From Halodesulfovibrio aestuarii DSM 17919 = ATCC 29578 (GTDB lineage: Bacteria; Desulfobacterota; Desulfovibrionia; Desulfovibrionales; Desulfovibrionaceae): a stretch of DNA of 64,000 bases. The stretch covers positions 682,001 through 746,000 of the forward strand of contig NZ_ARQF01000021.1 in the NCBI RefSeq assembly GCF_000384815.1, written 5' to 3'. Numbering within the stretch: position 1 is the stretch's first letter; every line of letters starts with the position of its first letter. Positions 8,234-18,500 of this stretch are shown here, piece by piece. The position numbers and the translations under genes were made by a program. The notes under the pieces were generated by a model, which ran no database searches, was not told the DNA's origin, and saw only the letters and a list, made by a program, of their open reading frames with translations.

Positions 8234-10117
8234 ATGTCAGAACAAAATAGAAAATTTTCGTCTCAAGAGACTGAAGACCGACGCGGACGTCGGACTGGCT
8301 TTGGTGATCGTTCCGAACGTAACCAATCAGGCAACAACGCAGATCGTCGTGACGACGAGCGCACTCCCAAAAAGCGTAACGAACGCTCTTACTTCGATAG
8401 CAAAGGCAAATATCAGGGCCGGCCTATCGATGATGGTGAGGGTGAAGGTAGACGTAATACCTATAACGACTTGCCGGGGCGTGCTCCATCTGGTGGAGGA
8501 AACCCTCGCCATGATGACAGCCGTGGTAGTCGCAATAATCGTGGACAGTTTGAATCTCGTGGCCGTGGTGATAACCGTGGACGTAACGAGTCTGGAAGTC
8601 GTAATGCCCGTGACGAACAGTCCGGTTCAGAGCGACGTCCACAGCGAGGCGGATATAAAGGCCATCCGGTAGAACGTGACGCAAGTTCGCGTAACGATTT
8701 TAGTCGCCCAGAGCGCTCTGACTCCCGCCGTACAGGCGGCGGAGATCGCCAGCGTGATAACCGTCGTGAAGATTCCCGTGGTGGCCGCGATAATCGTGGT
8801 CGTTTTGAATCTCGTGAACGTGTTGAGAAACGTGGTCGCAGTGAGTCCTGGAACCATAATGATCGTGGCGAACAGGCCGGTTCAGAGCGTCGTCCTCAGC
8901 GTGATGGCTTTAAGGGGCGTCCAGTTGAACGTGACGAGAATCGCCGTACTGGCTTTACTCGTTCCGATCGTTCTGATTCCCGTCGTCCAGACCGTGATTT
9001 TCGTGGCGGAGACCGCCAGCGTGATAACCGTCATGAAGATTCTCGTGGTGGTCGTGACAACCGTGGCCGTTTTGAATCTTCTGATCGCCGAGGTCCCAGT
9101 CGTCCTTTATCTGATAGACATGACCGACGTGATTCTGCCAAGCGTGGCTTTGAAAATCGTGGGCGAAGTGACCGTCCTAGCCGACCTCAGGAAGGTAAGC
9201 GTGATGGAAGCGAAGCTTTTGGCAAGCGCCCTATGCGTTATGACGCAAGTTCAGAAGGCACTCCTCGCAACAACCGGACAGAGTCTCCGGTTAAAAAGGC
9301 AGAGACTCGACCTCCACGGCCTGCGAAAAAGCCGTTTGTACCTGCAAAGCCAAGCGTACCCAATTTGAATGAGCCTTTGCGTATAAATAAAGCTTTAGCT
9401 TTTGCCGGCATTTGTTCACGTCGCGCTGCTGACGACTTGATTACTCAGGGCGTAGTGTTTGTTAACGGCGTAAAAGTTGAAGAGCCGGGATTGAAAATTA
9501 TCCCAACTTCAGATGTGCTGGAAGTAAACGCAGAACGTGTTATTTTTGATACCGAAAAAGTTGAACCTTTGTACGTTCTTCTTCATAAGCCAGTGCAGAC
9601 TGTATGTACGGCGAATGATCCAGAAGGCCGCCCTACTGTTCTGGATATCCTTCCAGAAGAGTTTAAAGAAAAGCGTATCTTCCCAGTGGGCCGACTCGAC
9701 TTCTTTTCTACCGGCTTATTGTTATTGACCAATGATGGTGAGTTAACTCATAGACTCACACATCCTAAGTGGCACCAGAATAAAGTATACCGTGTACGTG
9801 TGCGTGGCGATGTTCCGGAACAGGTTCTTGAAAAATTCCGTAGCGGTATGATACTGGAAGAAGGTGATAAGCTTGCTCCGGTTGAATGCAAAGTTCTTGC
9901 GCATGATGAAGGGAATACCCGTGTAGAGATGGTGCTAACTCAGGGGATTAATCGTCAGATTCGCCGCATGTTCCGTGATGTCGGGTTGACTATTCTTAAC
10001 CTGCACCGCGTGAAGATTGGGCCAATTCAGATTGGTGAACTTGAAAAAGGCGAAAGCCGCGAGTTGACCCAAGAAGAACTTGCTCAATTGTATGAGGCGA
10101 CTGGTCTTAGCAAATAG
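8234..10117 (+). CDS. rluB: rRNA pseudouridine synthase (RluB/RsuA family) with long RG-rich N-terminal extension
   Basis: Residues about 380-625 form a normal RsuA/RluB enzyme. An S4 RNA-binding domain (INKALAFAGICSRRAADDL) is followed by a catalytic domain with GRLDFFSTGLLLLTNDG, in which D is the catalytic aspartate, and by GINRQIRRMFRDVG. The enzyme isomerises a specific rRNA uridine. Unusually, residues 1-370 are low-complexity Arg/Asp/Gly/Ser-rich sequence with RGG-like boxes, including a repeated unit of about 85-89 residues. Total length is 627, over twice the usual. The extension probably adds non-specific RNA binding or condensate formation (inference). The gene starts 3 nt after yedF without its own clear ribosome site, so translation is likely coupled. 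Confidence 0.88.
   Translation: MSEQNRKFSSQETEDRRGRRTGFGDRSERNQSGNNADRRDDERTPKKRNERSYFDSKGKYQGRPIDDGEGEGRRNTYNDLPGRAPSGGGNPRHDDSRGSRNNRGQFESRGRGDNRGRNESGSRNARDEQSGSERRPQRGGYKGHPVERDASSRNDFSRPERSDSRRTGGGDRQRDNRREDSRGGRDNRGRFESRERVEKRGRSESWNHNDRGEQAGSERRPQRDGFKGRPVERDENRRTGFTRSDRSDSRRPDRDFRGGDRQRDNRHEDSRGGRDNRGRFESSDRRGPSRPLSDRHDRRDSAKRGFENRGRSDRPSRPQEGKRDGSEAFGKRPMRYDASSEGTPRNNRTESPVKKAETRPPRPAKKPFVPAKPSVPNLNEPLRINKALAFAGICSRRAADDLITQGVVFVNGVKVEEPGLKIIPTSDVLEVNAERVIFDTEKVEPLYVLLHKPVQTVCTANDPEGRPTVLDILPEEFKEKRIFPVGRLDFFSTGLLLLTNDGELTHRLTHPKWHQNKVYRVRVRGDVPEQVLEKFRSGMILEEGDKLAPVECKVLAHDEGNTRVEMVLTQGINRQIRRMFRDVGLTILNLHRVKIGPIQIGELEKGESRELTQEELAQLYEATGLSK
8516..9079 (+). repeat. In-frame tandem repeat in the RG-rich region of rluB
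   Basis: The motif DSRGGRDNRGRFES (first copy DSRGSRNNRGQFES) recurs starting at 8516, 8771 and 9038. Spacings are 255 and 267 nt, which keeps the reading frame. Linked stretches such as GSERRPQR recur with the same period (near 8626 and 8881). The copies have diverged at synonymous sites, so the duplication is not recent. Confidence 0.8.
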
Positions 10118-10137
10118 TTTAACTTAGTTAGTAAATG

Positions 10138-10170
10138 AAAAAGCGAGTGGAATTTCCACTCGCTTTTTTT
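10138..10170. terminator. Bidirectional terminator between rluB and lolA
   Basis: A 13-bp stem AAAAAGCGAGTGG/CCACTCGCTTTTT (10138-10150, 10156-10168) has T runs on the plus-strand side and A runs upstream that become T on the minus strand. It serves the convergent rluB and lolA transcripts; the lolA stop codon touches it. Confidence 0.85.
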
Positions 10171-10802
10171 TATTTTTTTGTATTGTCTTCAAGATCAACG
10201 CCGTTAGGCGGAGTAAAGTTGAAGACTAGATTATTAACGGGAGCATTTAATGTAACGTTTTTAAACGTGATGTCATTTATGTTTCCATAAAAATCGATAA
10301 TGCGAAGTCGTGTTATGATACCAGATGATTCATCGACCCAAATTTTTGCTTCGGTGAGGTTGGCTGTCGGTTCTTTAGGAAAAAGAAGATAATTACCTTT
10401 TTCTTCGCCATCTTCTACATAAAAGTCGTTGTCGACTTTCGCATCTCCAAGCAAAAAACGTAATGCGTTTTGGCTTTCATCTGCAAGTTCTCGTGGATAC
10501 TTGTACACGACCTCTTCATCTTTCAGATAATTCCAAACGGCATCTTTGTTTACGATAAGTAGTTCACTAAACGGTTTGTCTGTTACCCAGCGTACAAGTT
10601 GGGGGCGTTTGATAACAAAATTTCCAGTTCGAACGTCTTTTTCACCGCTGTCCTTATGAATAAGGGTTTGTACAAAGTCGGCCGCAACTGTTTGTGCTTT
10701 TCCGTAAGACTTTGTGAGACATTCGAGCCCCGCGTTTGCAATTCCTGCGGTGGTAAAAAAAAGACAAAAACTTAGCACAAATGTTATGAGACTACGATTC
10801 AT
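10170..10802 (-). CDS. lolA: Outer-membrane lipoprotein carrier protein LolA
   Basis: Periplasmic chaperone that carries lipoproteins from LolCDE to the outer membrane. The 210-residue precursor has a clear signal peptide (residues 1-24, ending AGIANA). The mature part has the LolA-type open beta-barrel pattern: TVAADFVQTL, then GNFVIKRPQLVRWV, where the conserved arginine and tryptophan are visible. It starts 14 nt after ftsK, an arrangement common in bacteria, so the two are co-transcribed. A second, divergent LolA-like protein (49338-49961) belongs to the biosynthetic cluster and is probably dedicated to its product; this copy is the housekeeping one. Confidence 0.88.
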   Translation of the reverse strand: MNRSLITFVLSFCLFFTTAGIANAGLECLTKSYGKAQTVAADFVQTLIHKDSGEKDVRTGNFVIKRPQLVRWVTDKPFSELLIVNKDAVWNYLKDEEVVYKYPRELADESQNALRFLLGDAKVDNDFYVEDGEEKGNYLLFPKEPTANLTEAKIWVDESSGIITRLRIIDFYGNINDITFKNVTLNAPVNNLVFNFTPPNGVDLEDNTKK

Positions 10803-10816
10803 ATAGCGTCCTATTT

Positions 10817-13189
10817 CTATCCTGTTGGTTGCTCTTTTTTGGCAAGCACTGTTCGTGGCTTGCTCCCGTCAGCTGGTCCAACGATCCCGTCTTGCTCCAT
10901 TTGTTCAACAAAACGGGCTGCTTTATTAAAGCCAATTCTGAATCGACGTTGGATAAGAGAAATAGATGCTTTGCCATTTTCAATAACAAAAGCAACACAT
11001 TCTCCGTATAATGGGTCATCCGCTGTACTGTTGTTACCGTTTTCCACACCATTCATTGAACCGGATGTATTACCGGTTCCTGCTGTTGCCCATTCTACAA
11101 AATCAACCTTGTATGAAGGTGGAAGCTGTTTTTTCCAATGGGCAACAACTGAGATTACGTCATCATCACTTACAAATGCTCCATGCATTCGGGTGAGTCT
11201 TCCCCCGCCAGGTTTGAATAGCATGTCACCTTTGCCCAGCAAGTGCTCCGCACCGACTGTATCAAGAATCGTCCGCGAGTCATGTTTGCCTGTAACTTGA
11301 AAAGATATTCGACATGGGAAGTTAGCTTTAATCAGACCCGTCACAACATCAACACTTGGACGCTGCGTTGCAAGGATAAGGTGAATACCTGCTGCTCGGG
11401 CAAGCTGAGCAAGTCGAACAATACTGGTTTCAACTTCTTTTGCTGCGGTTAGCATAAGGTCTGCAAGTTCATCGATGATGATAACTAAGTATGGTATTGG
11501 CTGTAGGTCTATCAGATTTTCCGGTCTGTCATCACCCAATTGCTTTAATTTAGCATTATAACTCAAAACGTTACGAACACCCATGCGGGACATGGCTTCG
11601 TAACGTTTGTCCATTTCATGTACTGCCCAGTCCAGCGCATTCTTAGCCTGAGACATATCAGTCACAACAGGGTGCACTAAGTGCGGTAAATCCGCATAAA
11701 CTGCAAGCTCAATACGTTTTGGGTCAATAAGCAGCAATTGAAGTGAGTCTGGTGTGGTTTTAAACAGTAAACTCATCAGCACTGAGTTGATAAAAACACT
11801 TTTACCCTGACCGGTTGCACCCGCAACAAGCAAGTGAGGCATTTTTGCCAAGTCTGATGTAAAGGGTATGCCGGAAATATCTTTACCGATAGCCAAAGTA
11901 AGCGGATCTTTTGAGTTGATAAACGTTTCTGACGCAAAAAGTTCTCGTAAAGAAACCAACTCTCTGATTTCATTTGGTATTTCGATACCGACTGTATCCT
12001 TTCCCGGAATCGGAGCTTGGATTCGTACAGAAACGGCACTCAATGCCATTGCTATATCGTTAGATAAATTTGCAATTTTGCTTACTTTAACTCCTGGTGC
12101 CGGTTTAACTTCAAACATGGTGACAACTGGGCCGGGAGTAATGCGTTGCAGTTCGCCTTGCACGTTGAAGTCTTCAAGGCACTCCATAACAAGACGCCCT
12201 TTCGTCTCCAATACTTCACGCGGAGTTTTTTCAATATCGTCATTACTGTTGGTGAAGAGGTCAAGCACGGGCAACGAAACTTTTTTGCTTTTCTTGGTAG
12301 TTCCCCTTTTTGCTTCGGGGAAATCAAGACCATCCTCAAAAGGATTACCCTCTCCAATTAATGATGTTTCTTCTTCGGTTGATTTTACAGGTTCATCAAT
12401 AATGACGGAGCTGAATTCATTGGAGATTGCGCCCGTTGAAGCTATTTCATCCCAAATTTCTGGTTCATTGTTTTTCGATGGGACACAAATAGATGACGAG
12501 GCTGCATCAGGGGCTTCAGTTTTTTTGCCAAAGAGAGAGCGCCGAGCTTTTTTCTCATTGCTAACTTCAGATGTTTTTTTAATCTTTGTTTTCTTTTTGG
12601 TTGTAATCGTTTTTTTGAGTGATGGCTTTTTAATATTACCACTAAGTTTTGTGAGCCATGCAAACAGGCCAGCCCACGTGCCACCCATGATGAGTTGCAC
12701 TGCACATAGTGTTATAAAAATCCAAAGTAATGTGCTGCCGATTGGCCGTAAATAATACCATGTAACACCAAACAGCACGTCACCCAGTAAACCTCCGCCT
12801 AGGATTTCTCCAATATTTAATGGTGCGGCAGAACTTAGTGAGCAAACACTGAGGCTGAATAAAAATAAGCCGAACCACCTCCACCACTCAATGCAAATTT
12901 TTGCAAAAAAACAGCGAATGCCGGATGCAAGAAATCCCAGAGCTAAAAGGTACGAGGTCAGCCCGAGCATATCGACCAGAAGTCCTGAAAGATATGCTCC
13001 AAAAAGACCAGCAGCGTTATGAATAGTTTTAGGCGAACTTACGATATGATTGAGGCTTGGGTCAGCCTGACTAAATGTCACGAGGCTGATAGTAAGTAAA
13101 ATGCCCCAGAATGTGATGAATAAAGAAAAAAGTTCGCGAGTTATACGTTGCGTATTCGTAATACCATCCTCCAGTAGGAGTGCTACCAA
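10817..13189 (-). CDS. ftsK: DNA translocase FtsK
   Basis: Septum-located motor that segregates chromosome termini. The 790-residue protein has N-terminal membrane helices (about residues 20-175), a lysine/acid-rich linker, and the RecA-like motor with Walker A GATGQGKS near residue 460 and LLLIDPKRIELAVY. The C-terminal winged-helix gamma domain is also seen (ISLIQRRFRIGFNKAARFVEQME). The start is unclear. The listed TTG (13189) has no ribosome site. A perfect GGAGG (13172-13168) instead points to ATT at 13162, while the ATG at 13167 is out of frame and stops after eight codons. Function is secure; the first nine residues are doubtful. Confidence 0.93.
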   Translation of the reverse strand: MVALLLEDGITNTQRITRELFSLFITFWGILLTISLVTFSQADPSLNHIVSSPKTIHNAAGLFGAYLSGLLVDMLGLTSYLLALGFLASGIRCFFAKICIEWWRWFGLFLFSLSVCSLSSAAPLNIGEILGGGLLGDVLFGVTWYYLRPIGSTLLWIFITLCAVQLIMGGTWAGLFAWLTKLSGNIKKPSLKKTITTKKKTKIKKTSEVSNEKKARRSLFGKKTEAPDAASSSICVPSKNNEPEIWDEIASTGAISNEFSSVIIDEPVKSTEEETSLIGEGNPFEDGLDFPEAKRGTTKKSKKVSLPVLDLFTNSNDDIEKTPREVLETKGRLVMECLEDFNVQGELQRITPGPVVTMFEVKPAPGVKVSKIANLSNDIAMALSAVSVRIQAPIPGKDTVGIEIPNEIRELVSLRELFASETFINSKDPLTLAIGKDISGIPFTSDLAKMPHLLVAGATGQGKSVFINSVLMSLLFKTTPDSLQLLLIDPKRIELAVYADLPHLVHPVVTDMSQAKNALDWAVHEMDKRYEAMSRMGVRNVLSYNAKLKQLGDDRPENLIDLQPIPYLVIIIDELADLMLTAAKEVETSIVRLAQLARAAGIHLILATQRPSVDVVTGLIKANFPCRISFQVTGKHDSRTILDTVGAEHLLGKGDMLFKPGGGRLTRMHGAFVSDDDVISVVAHWKKQLPPSYKVDFVEWATAGTGNTSGSMNGVENGNNSTADDPLYGECVAFVIENGKASISLIQRRFRIGFNKAARFVEQMEQDGIVGPADGSKPRTVLAKKEQPTG

Positions 13190-13351
13190 TTAATAACAGA
13201 AAATAATCAGATACAAATAGAAATGCTAACCAGTTAGTTCGCCACGAATCTGATAACCTTGGTGTACTGTAGTCATATTACGGAATGCAATCAACAGCAT
13301 ATTTTTCAATGTGTTTATATGAACAATATTTTGCATTTGTAAAATAGCATA

Positions 13352-13385
13352 AAAAAAACGCGTTTAAAATAAAACGCGTTTTTTT
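13352..13385 (-). terminator. Terminator after efp
   Basis: A perfect 14-bp stem with a CGCG core (13352-13365 and 13372-13385), loop of 6 nt and A/T flanks giving a U tract on the minus strand. It lies 22 nt past the efp stop. The symmetric flanks could allow it to work in both directions. Confidence 0.85.
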
Positions 13386-13406
13386 ATACAGTTCGGGTGC
13401 GTAAAC

Positions 13407-13970
13407 TTATGAGTTTTCGCGACCAAGGTACTCACGAGTACGAGTATCAATTTTGATTTTATCACCAATGTTGATGAACAGAGGAACGTTTACTTCCAGA
13501 CCTGTTTCAATGGTAGCTGGTTTTGTAACGTTGGAAACCGTGTCACCTTTTGCACCTGGTTCGGTGTGGGTTACTTCGAATACAAGAGCTGCAGGAAGTT
13601 CCAGAATAAGTGGTTCACCATTGTAGAGCATTACTTTTACTTCCTGACCGTCTTTAAGGAAGTTTTCTGCACCATCAGATTTTTCGGTGCTCATGTAGTG
13701 CTGTTCGTAAGAACCGAGGTCCATCAGAACAAGGTTGTCACCTTCCATGTAGAGGTACTGCATTGCAGCATGTTCAATATCCGGACGACCAACTTTTTCA
13801 CCGGAACGGAAGGTGTTATCAACTACGCGGCCTGTAAGAAGGTTGCGCAGCTTTGTGCGGATCATAGCACCGCCTTTGCCCGGTTTAAAGTGCTGAAATT
13901 CTACAATTTCGTATGGGGTGCCGTCTAAAAGGATTTTAAGACCACGTTTAAAATCAGTGGTTGAGAACAT
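13407..13970 (-). CDS. efp: Elongation factor P
   Basis: Rescues ribosomes stalled at polyproline stretches. It is 187 residues when started at ATG 13970, which has GGAGG six bases upstream; four extra codons open further upstream but lack a ribosome site. All three EF-P barrels are present. The tip of domain I reads KPGKGGAM with lysine K32, the position that is modified in many bacteria. Domains II/III carry the signature [30 protein letters not shown] (given here by its ends only: T-K-P to T-R-T). aroQ lies 44 nt upstream on the same strand, so they probably form one unit. Confidence 0.95.
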   Translation of the reverse strand: MFSTTDFKRGLKILLDGTPYEIVEFQHFKPGKGGAMIRTKLRNLLTGRVVDNTFRSGEKVGRPDIEHAAMQYLYMEGDNLVLMDLGSYEQHYMSTEKSDGAENFLKDGQEVKVMLYNGEPLILELPAALVFEVTHTEPGAKGDTVSNVTKPATIETGLEVNVPLFINIGDKIKIDTRTREYLGRENS

Positions 13971-14014
13971 GTATTCCTCCAAGTAGTTCCGATGGGTAAC
14001 CGGAAAATTAAATT

Positions 14015-14470
14015 CTAATTTTCAAGGTGCTGAAACAGTGCCTGCACGGCAAGTGCGTAACTCATCATGCCGAAACCTGCAATAACACCAATGACATGTC
14101 GACCAATAAAACTTTTTTGCCGCGTTGGTTCGGAGCGAGCAAGTACATTGCTTAAATGTACCTCCACCACGGGCAATTCAATCCAGGCAAGACAATCTGC
14201 TAAAGCAAGGCTAGTGTGGGTGTAGGCACCAGCATTAAGCACTATGCCGTCAATCCCTTCTTCTCTTGCTTGTTCAATGCGATCAATCAGTTTGCCTTCT
14301 GAATTATTTTGATAAAATTCAAGGGAAACGCGTTGGCTATTTTTTCCAAGCACCTGCAATACCAGTTCGGGTAAAATATCCATGGTGCTGCTACCATAGA
14401 TTTCCGGCTGGCGTTTTCCTAGTGCTCCTAAGTTAGGACCATTAAGAACCAATATGTTGTAACCGGGCAT
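14015..14470 (-). CDS. aroQ: 3-dehydroquinate dehydratase, type II
   Basis: Third step of the shikimate pathway: trans-dehydration of 3-dehydroquinate. The 151-residue size is typical of the dodecameric type II enzyme. Motifs include [19 protein letters not shown] (active-site loop with R and Y), [21 protein letters not shown] and [11 protein letters not shown]-like [11 protein letters not shown] with the catalytic His in EVHLSN. The start is ATG 14470. It lies upstream of efp and divergent from engB. Confidence 0.95.
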   Translation of the reverse strand: MPGYNILVLNGPNLGALGKRQPEIYGSSTMDILPELVLQVLGKNSQRVSLEFYQNNSEGKLIDRIEQAREEGIDGIVLNAGAYTHTSLALADCLAWIELPVVEVHLSNVLARSEPTRQKSFIGRHVIGVIAGFGMMSYALAVQALFQHLEN

Positions 14471-14603
14471 GCGTACTCCCTTTGTCTTTACACATTGCTG
14501 TTATACCATTAGGAATGGTGGAAACAAACGGGTAATATTTTCCAAAGCGCTGCTTGTTGTCAAGCTTGGCGTTGCCTTTATTAACTATTACCAAAGGCCC
14601 CTC

Positions 14604-15335
14604 ATGCAACCAAATCTTATTTTAGAAGACACAATATATACGCTCGAACAACTTCAAGAAATTGAGGTTCCGCAAATTGCTCTTGCAGGACGCTCCAATG
14701 TTGGTAAGTCTTCTCTTATCAATGCGTTAGCAGGACGAAAAAATCTCGCCCGCATTAGTTCTACACCTGGCAAAACCCAATCAATCAACTTTTATAAAGT
14801 TGAACCTTGGCAATACTATCTTGTAGATCTTCCAGGCTACGGTTACGCGAAGGTTTCTAAAGCAGATCGCCAGAAATGGGCTGAGCTTATTAATCAGTAC
14901 CTCATTTCCACTCCGGGACTCAAAGCTCTCGCAGTTCTTATCGACAGTCGCGTTCCGCCACAGCAAATTGATATCGAGCTGACTAGCTATGCCCGGCAGA
15001 TTGATCTGCCACTTATCCCAATTCTCACGAAATGTGATAAGTGTAAGCAGCGTGAGCGCGATGCAAAACAAAATGAATGGGCAAAACTCCTTGGCGGAAT
15101 TAGACCCATTATGTCTTCAGCTTCATCCGGATTAGGCCTCGACAAGATCTGGCATGCATTTGCAGAACATGCGATGGATCCAGAAGAGTTTGCCCGAATT
15201 GATGCGGAAGTGAAAAAAGCCAGAGCTGAGAAAAAAGCACAACGCGTTGCTCGTGCTGAAAAACGTGAGAACGCTAGCCCTAAGGCAAAAACAAAAAAAG
15301 CTACTCCTTCTAATAAGAAAAAGAAGAAAAAGTAG
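14604..15335 (+). CDS. engB: Ribosome biogenesis GTP-binding protein EngB/YsxC
   Basis: Essential GTPase for large ribosomal subunit assembly. G1 is GRSNVGKSS, G3 is DLPGYG, G4 is TKCDK and G5 is SSASSGLG. ATG 14604 starts at the usual family N-terminus (MQPNLILEDTIYTLEQL); the frame is open for 45 codons further upstream, but this part has no family match. At 243 residues it exceeds the usual 200 because of a lysine-rich C-terminal tail (from about residue 200, ending in KKKKKK) likely to contact RNA. It is followed by a terminator at 15399. Confidence 0.92.
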   Translation: MQPNLILEDTIYTLEQLQEIEVPQIALAGRSNVGKSSLINALAGRKNLARISSTPGKTQSINFYKVEPWQYYLVDLPGYGYAKVSKADRQKWAELINQYLISTPGLKALAVLIDSRVPPQQIDIELTSYARQIDLPLIPILTKCDKCKQRERDAKQNEWAKLLGGIRPIMSSASSGLGLDKIWHAFAEHAMDPEEFARIDAEVKKARAEKKAQRVARAEKRENASPKAKTKKATPSNKKKKKK

Positions 15336-15398
15336 CGGCTGTAAAGGCTTTTCTTTAATTTTGGTACGTTGCTTTCCCTCGGAATGCAAGAAATATTC

Positions 15399-15432
15399 AA
15401 GTGAGTTCGCATATTGCGGGCTCACTTTTTTT
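15399..15432 (+). terminator. Terminator after engB
   Basis: Stem AAGTGAGTTCGCA (15399-15411) pairs with 15415-15427 with two G-U pairs, loop TAT, followed by a T run to 15432. Confidence 0.8.
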
Positions 15433-15490
15433 ATGACCGTATGGTGAGATTGCGGTTAGATAGAGCTTTTATCAGAACAGAGATAGTAAA

Positions 15491-15517
15491 GGGGACATAT
15501 GCTGTTGCATATGCCCC
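15491..15517 (-). terminator. Hairpin after the PEP-synthase-like gene
   Basis: GGGG plus CATATGC (with a bulged A) pairs with GCATATG plus CCCC around a TGTT loop, 30 nt past the stop of the minus-strand gene. The downstream U content is low, so termination is only possible. Confidence 0.4.
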
Positions 15518-15547
15518 CCACTACACTTTAGTTAACCAATTGTTACT

Positions 15548-18500
15548 CTACCATTTTTTCTTGCGCTGTGCTTCAAGAGCAACAGCTTGCTCTTCAAAGC
15601 TAGCGAAGCCGGCTTGGTGGAGAGCGTCAAGAACCGTCTGTTCCCAGTTCCAGCCTGCATAAATTACAGGTTTGTGGAACTTCGCACGGAATTGTTCCAG
15701 TTCCTGACGGTAGAATTTTTCTTTAGGAGTTTCGATAGATTCGCGAAGCTGCTCATGTAAACGAGCAATTTCACCTTCATACCAATCGAGGATGTCCTGA
15801 GCGTTTTTGTACTTCTTGAGAATATGTCCGTATCCATTTTCATTTAACAGAACACGAATTTTCTGAAGGTACTTGTCACCAAGCCACTGACCGAGCTGTT
15901 CGGTTTTAATGTTCTCCTGCTCTATCTCAGCCATGTCCATTTTTGTCTGGAAGTATGTGTCTGGTACTACTGACGCAGATACAATTCCAGCAATGGCAAC
16001 AAGACCACGAAGCACGGTGCTGTTTGAAACACCCTGACCGCAGAAGCCAACTTTTTTACCGTATTTCTGACCAGTGAAGATGGTACAAAGAATTGCCCAG
16101 ATAACAGCAGGATCTTCTTCATCGTAGATGTGGGAAAGACTTGCATTATCTCGGTCAGTTGCCAGAACCATCTGAGTCATATCGTTGGAGCCGATGGAGA
16201 ATCCGTCGAATTCCTGAATAAACTGTTTTGCAAGAATAGCGTTACTTGGGATCTCAGACATGAGGATGATTTTGAGACCATCTTCGCCACGCTTGAGTTT
16301 GTGCACCTGCTCGAGGTAGCGGCGCATTGCTCTACCTTCTTCAAGTGTACGGACAAATGGAAGCATAATCTGCAGATTGGTTCCGCCGTACACGCCACGA
16401 GCAAGTTTGAAAGCTTCGATTTCCCAATCGTGGATGTTACGGGAAACACCACGGTAGCCAAGCATTGGGTTATCTTCGAAGTGTTCAAACAAAGAACCGC
16501 CAAGCAAGTTGCGGTACTCATTGGATTTGAAGTCGGTGGTTCTGTAGATAATGTCTTTTCCATAGAATGCCATTGCGAACAGTGCGAGTCCCTGTGAGAG
16601 GGTCTGTACGTAATGTTCTTTACCAGAACGGTATCCGCGTGATTTAATAATGGTGCGGATATTTTCTGGAATACTGCGCATGTCACGGATTTCTTTTTCT
16701 AAGCCGGAAGTGAGAGCAACCTCTACACGAACCTGCTGTACTTTTTGGATTACGTCCATAACTACAGGATCTGTGGCTGCCTTGGCTGTAAGCGCTTTCA
16801 CTGATGCATCAATTTCAGCCTTGCGTCGAGTGCTTTCCGGATCTGTTCCGGTGAGCTTCATCAGTTCATCAGAGAAGCCCATAACAGCAGAAATGTGGTC
16901 TTCAAGGTTTTCAGAAGTCTTGAGGACATCAAATCGACGTGTTGCCGTTTCCATGTATGCATCAAGCTTATGATCAAGTTCACGCATGCGACGGTGTACT
17001 GCAAGTACTTCGTCGGTGCCGCGTGGCTGTTCATTTTCGGTAAGCTTTTCAATTTCTTCGGAAAGACCGGTTAGGTGACCTACGTACTCACGAAGGTTGA
17101 AGTCTACACCAACAATACCCAGAGCAAGCTGTTCACGAAGCACTTTTGTAAGCTGACTTTCCAACTCGTGCACTTTGCTAGCAACTACTCGTTCTAGTTC
17201 TCCGGAATCGTAAGCTTCAAGTGCTTTCGGGTGGATGGATATGTTGCCGAGCATGAACTCTGCACGGAGCAGACCAACCTCGAAATCGGTTACATTTCTA
17301 AGTCTGGAAAGGAAAAGAGATTGACCTACGTCGGCGAGAATAAGGCCAACTTTGGTCTTGGTTTCAGGCAGCTTTGCAAGATTCATTTCGCCGCCAACCT
17401 CTTTTAGAGGAAGTAGACCGCGATATACTTTGCCACGAGTACCATCAACTGTAATCTCTTCGCCATCAAGGTTGCGAAGAACTTCAAGACGCTGGATACC
17501 AATGATTGCCGGAATACCAAGTTCTCGAGAGGTGATAGCAGCGTGACTGGTGTCACCACCGACGTCTGCAAGAATAGAAGAAGCAATACGCATGCCCGGA
17601 ACCATGTCAGGGTCGGTACGTTCTGCTGCCAGAATATCACCTTTAATAATTTTGTTCAGTTCAAGTGCTGAACGGAGATATTTTACACGTCCTTGTCCTG
17701 CACCGCGAGATGCACCGTTACCTTCTAAGATAACTTCTGCATTTGCTGCTGCTTTTTCATCCACCTCAAGACGGCGCATGAAAATAGTATCTGGATGAAG
17801 TTCAAATTCTTCATTCCAGCGGGTTTCTGGACGAGCCTGAACAAACCAGAGTCTATCAGCGTCATCAATACAAAATTCTGTATCCATGATCATGCCGCCG
17901 TAAGCAATTGAAATGCCACGAACGCCACGCGCTACTTCTTCTGCCTGTGCAAGTGAAAGTGACCAACGGAATGCTTCGAGGTCAGGAACATCCACCATTT
18001 TGGTGCCACCCTTTGCTTCGTAGACAATTTTTTTGTCTTTGCAACCCATCTGACGAATAACAACTTCTTGTTTATCGTCGCGCTGGAACACGTAGAATTT
18101 ATCAGGGGTTACCATACCGCCAACTACTGCCTCGCCGAGACCGTAACTAGCATCAATGGAAACAAGGTCTTTTCTGTCTGTGCCGCGACAACCTGTTGCA
18201 GTATCTGCGGAGAATGCAGTACCGGATATAACAGGGTTAATCATGCGCATAATACAAACAGAAAGTGATGTATTTTCAATGGCCCATTCTTCTTTTGCTT
18301 TAATCGCAATCGAATTGTCGCCGGTTGCTTCTGCACGCGCCATTGCATCCAGAATGGCTTCACGACGGTAGGTCATTGAGCGAAGGTTATACGCAGACGC
18401 GCAATCCCAATGGTACGCTTCAACACATCTGTTTTCGCTAACGATGTTCAGGTACGTATCCTGAAGACCTGCAAATGCTTTTTTGCGAGAATCTTCGCCA

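Noticed and set aside
8516-9079. Regular repeats that could suggest a CRISPR array or minisatellite
   Set aside because: The repeats are in frame, about 255-267 nt apart, diverged and encode RG-rich protein; there are no short uniform repeats with spacers.
11868-12755. 295-codon plus-strand frame opposite ftsK
   Set aside because: Serine/proline-rich shadow of the ftsK linker; no family signal.
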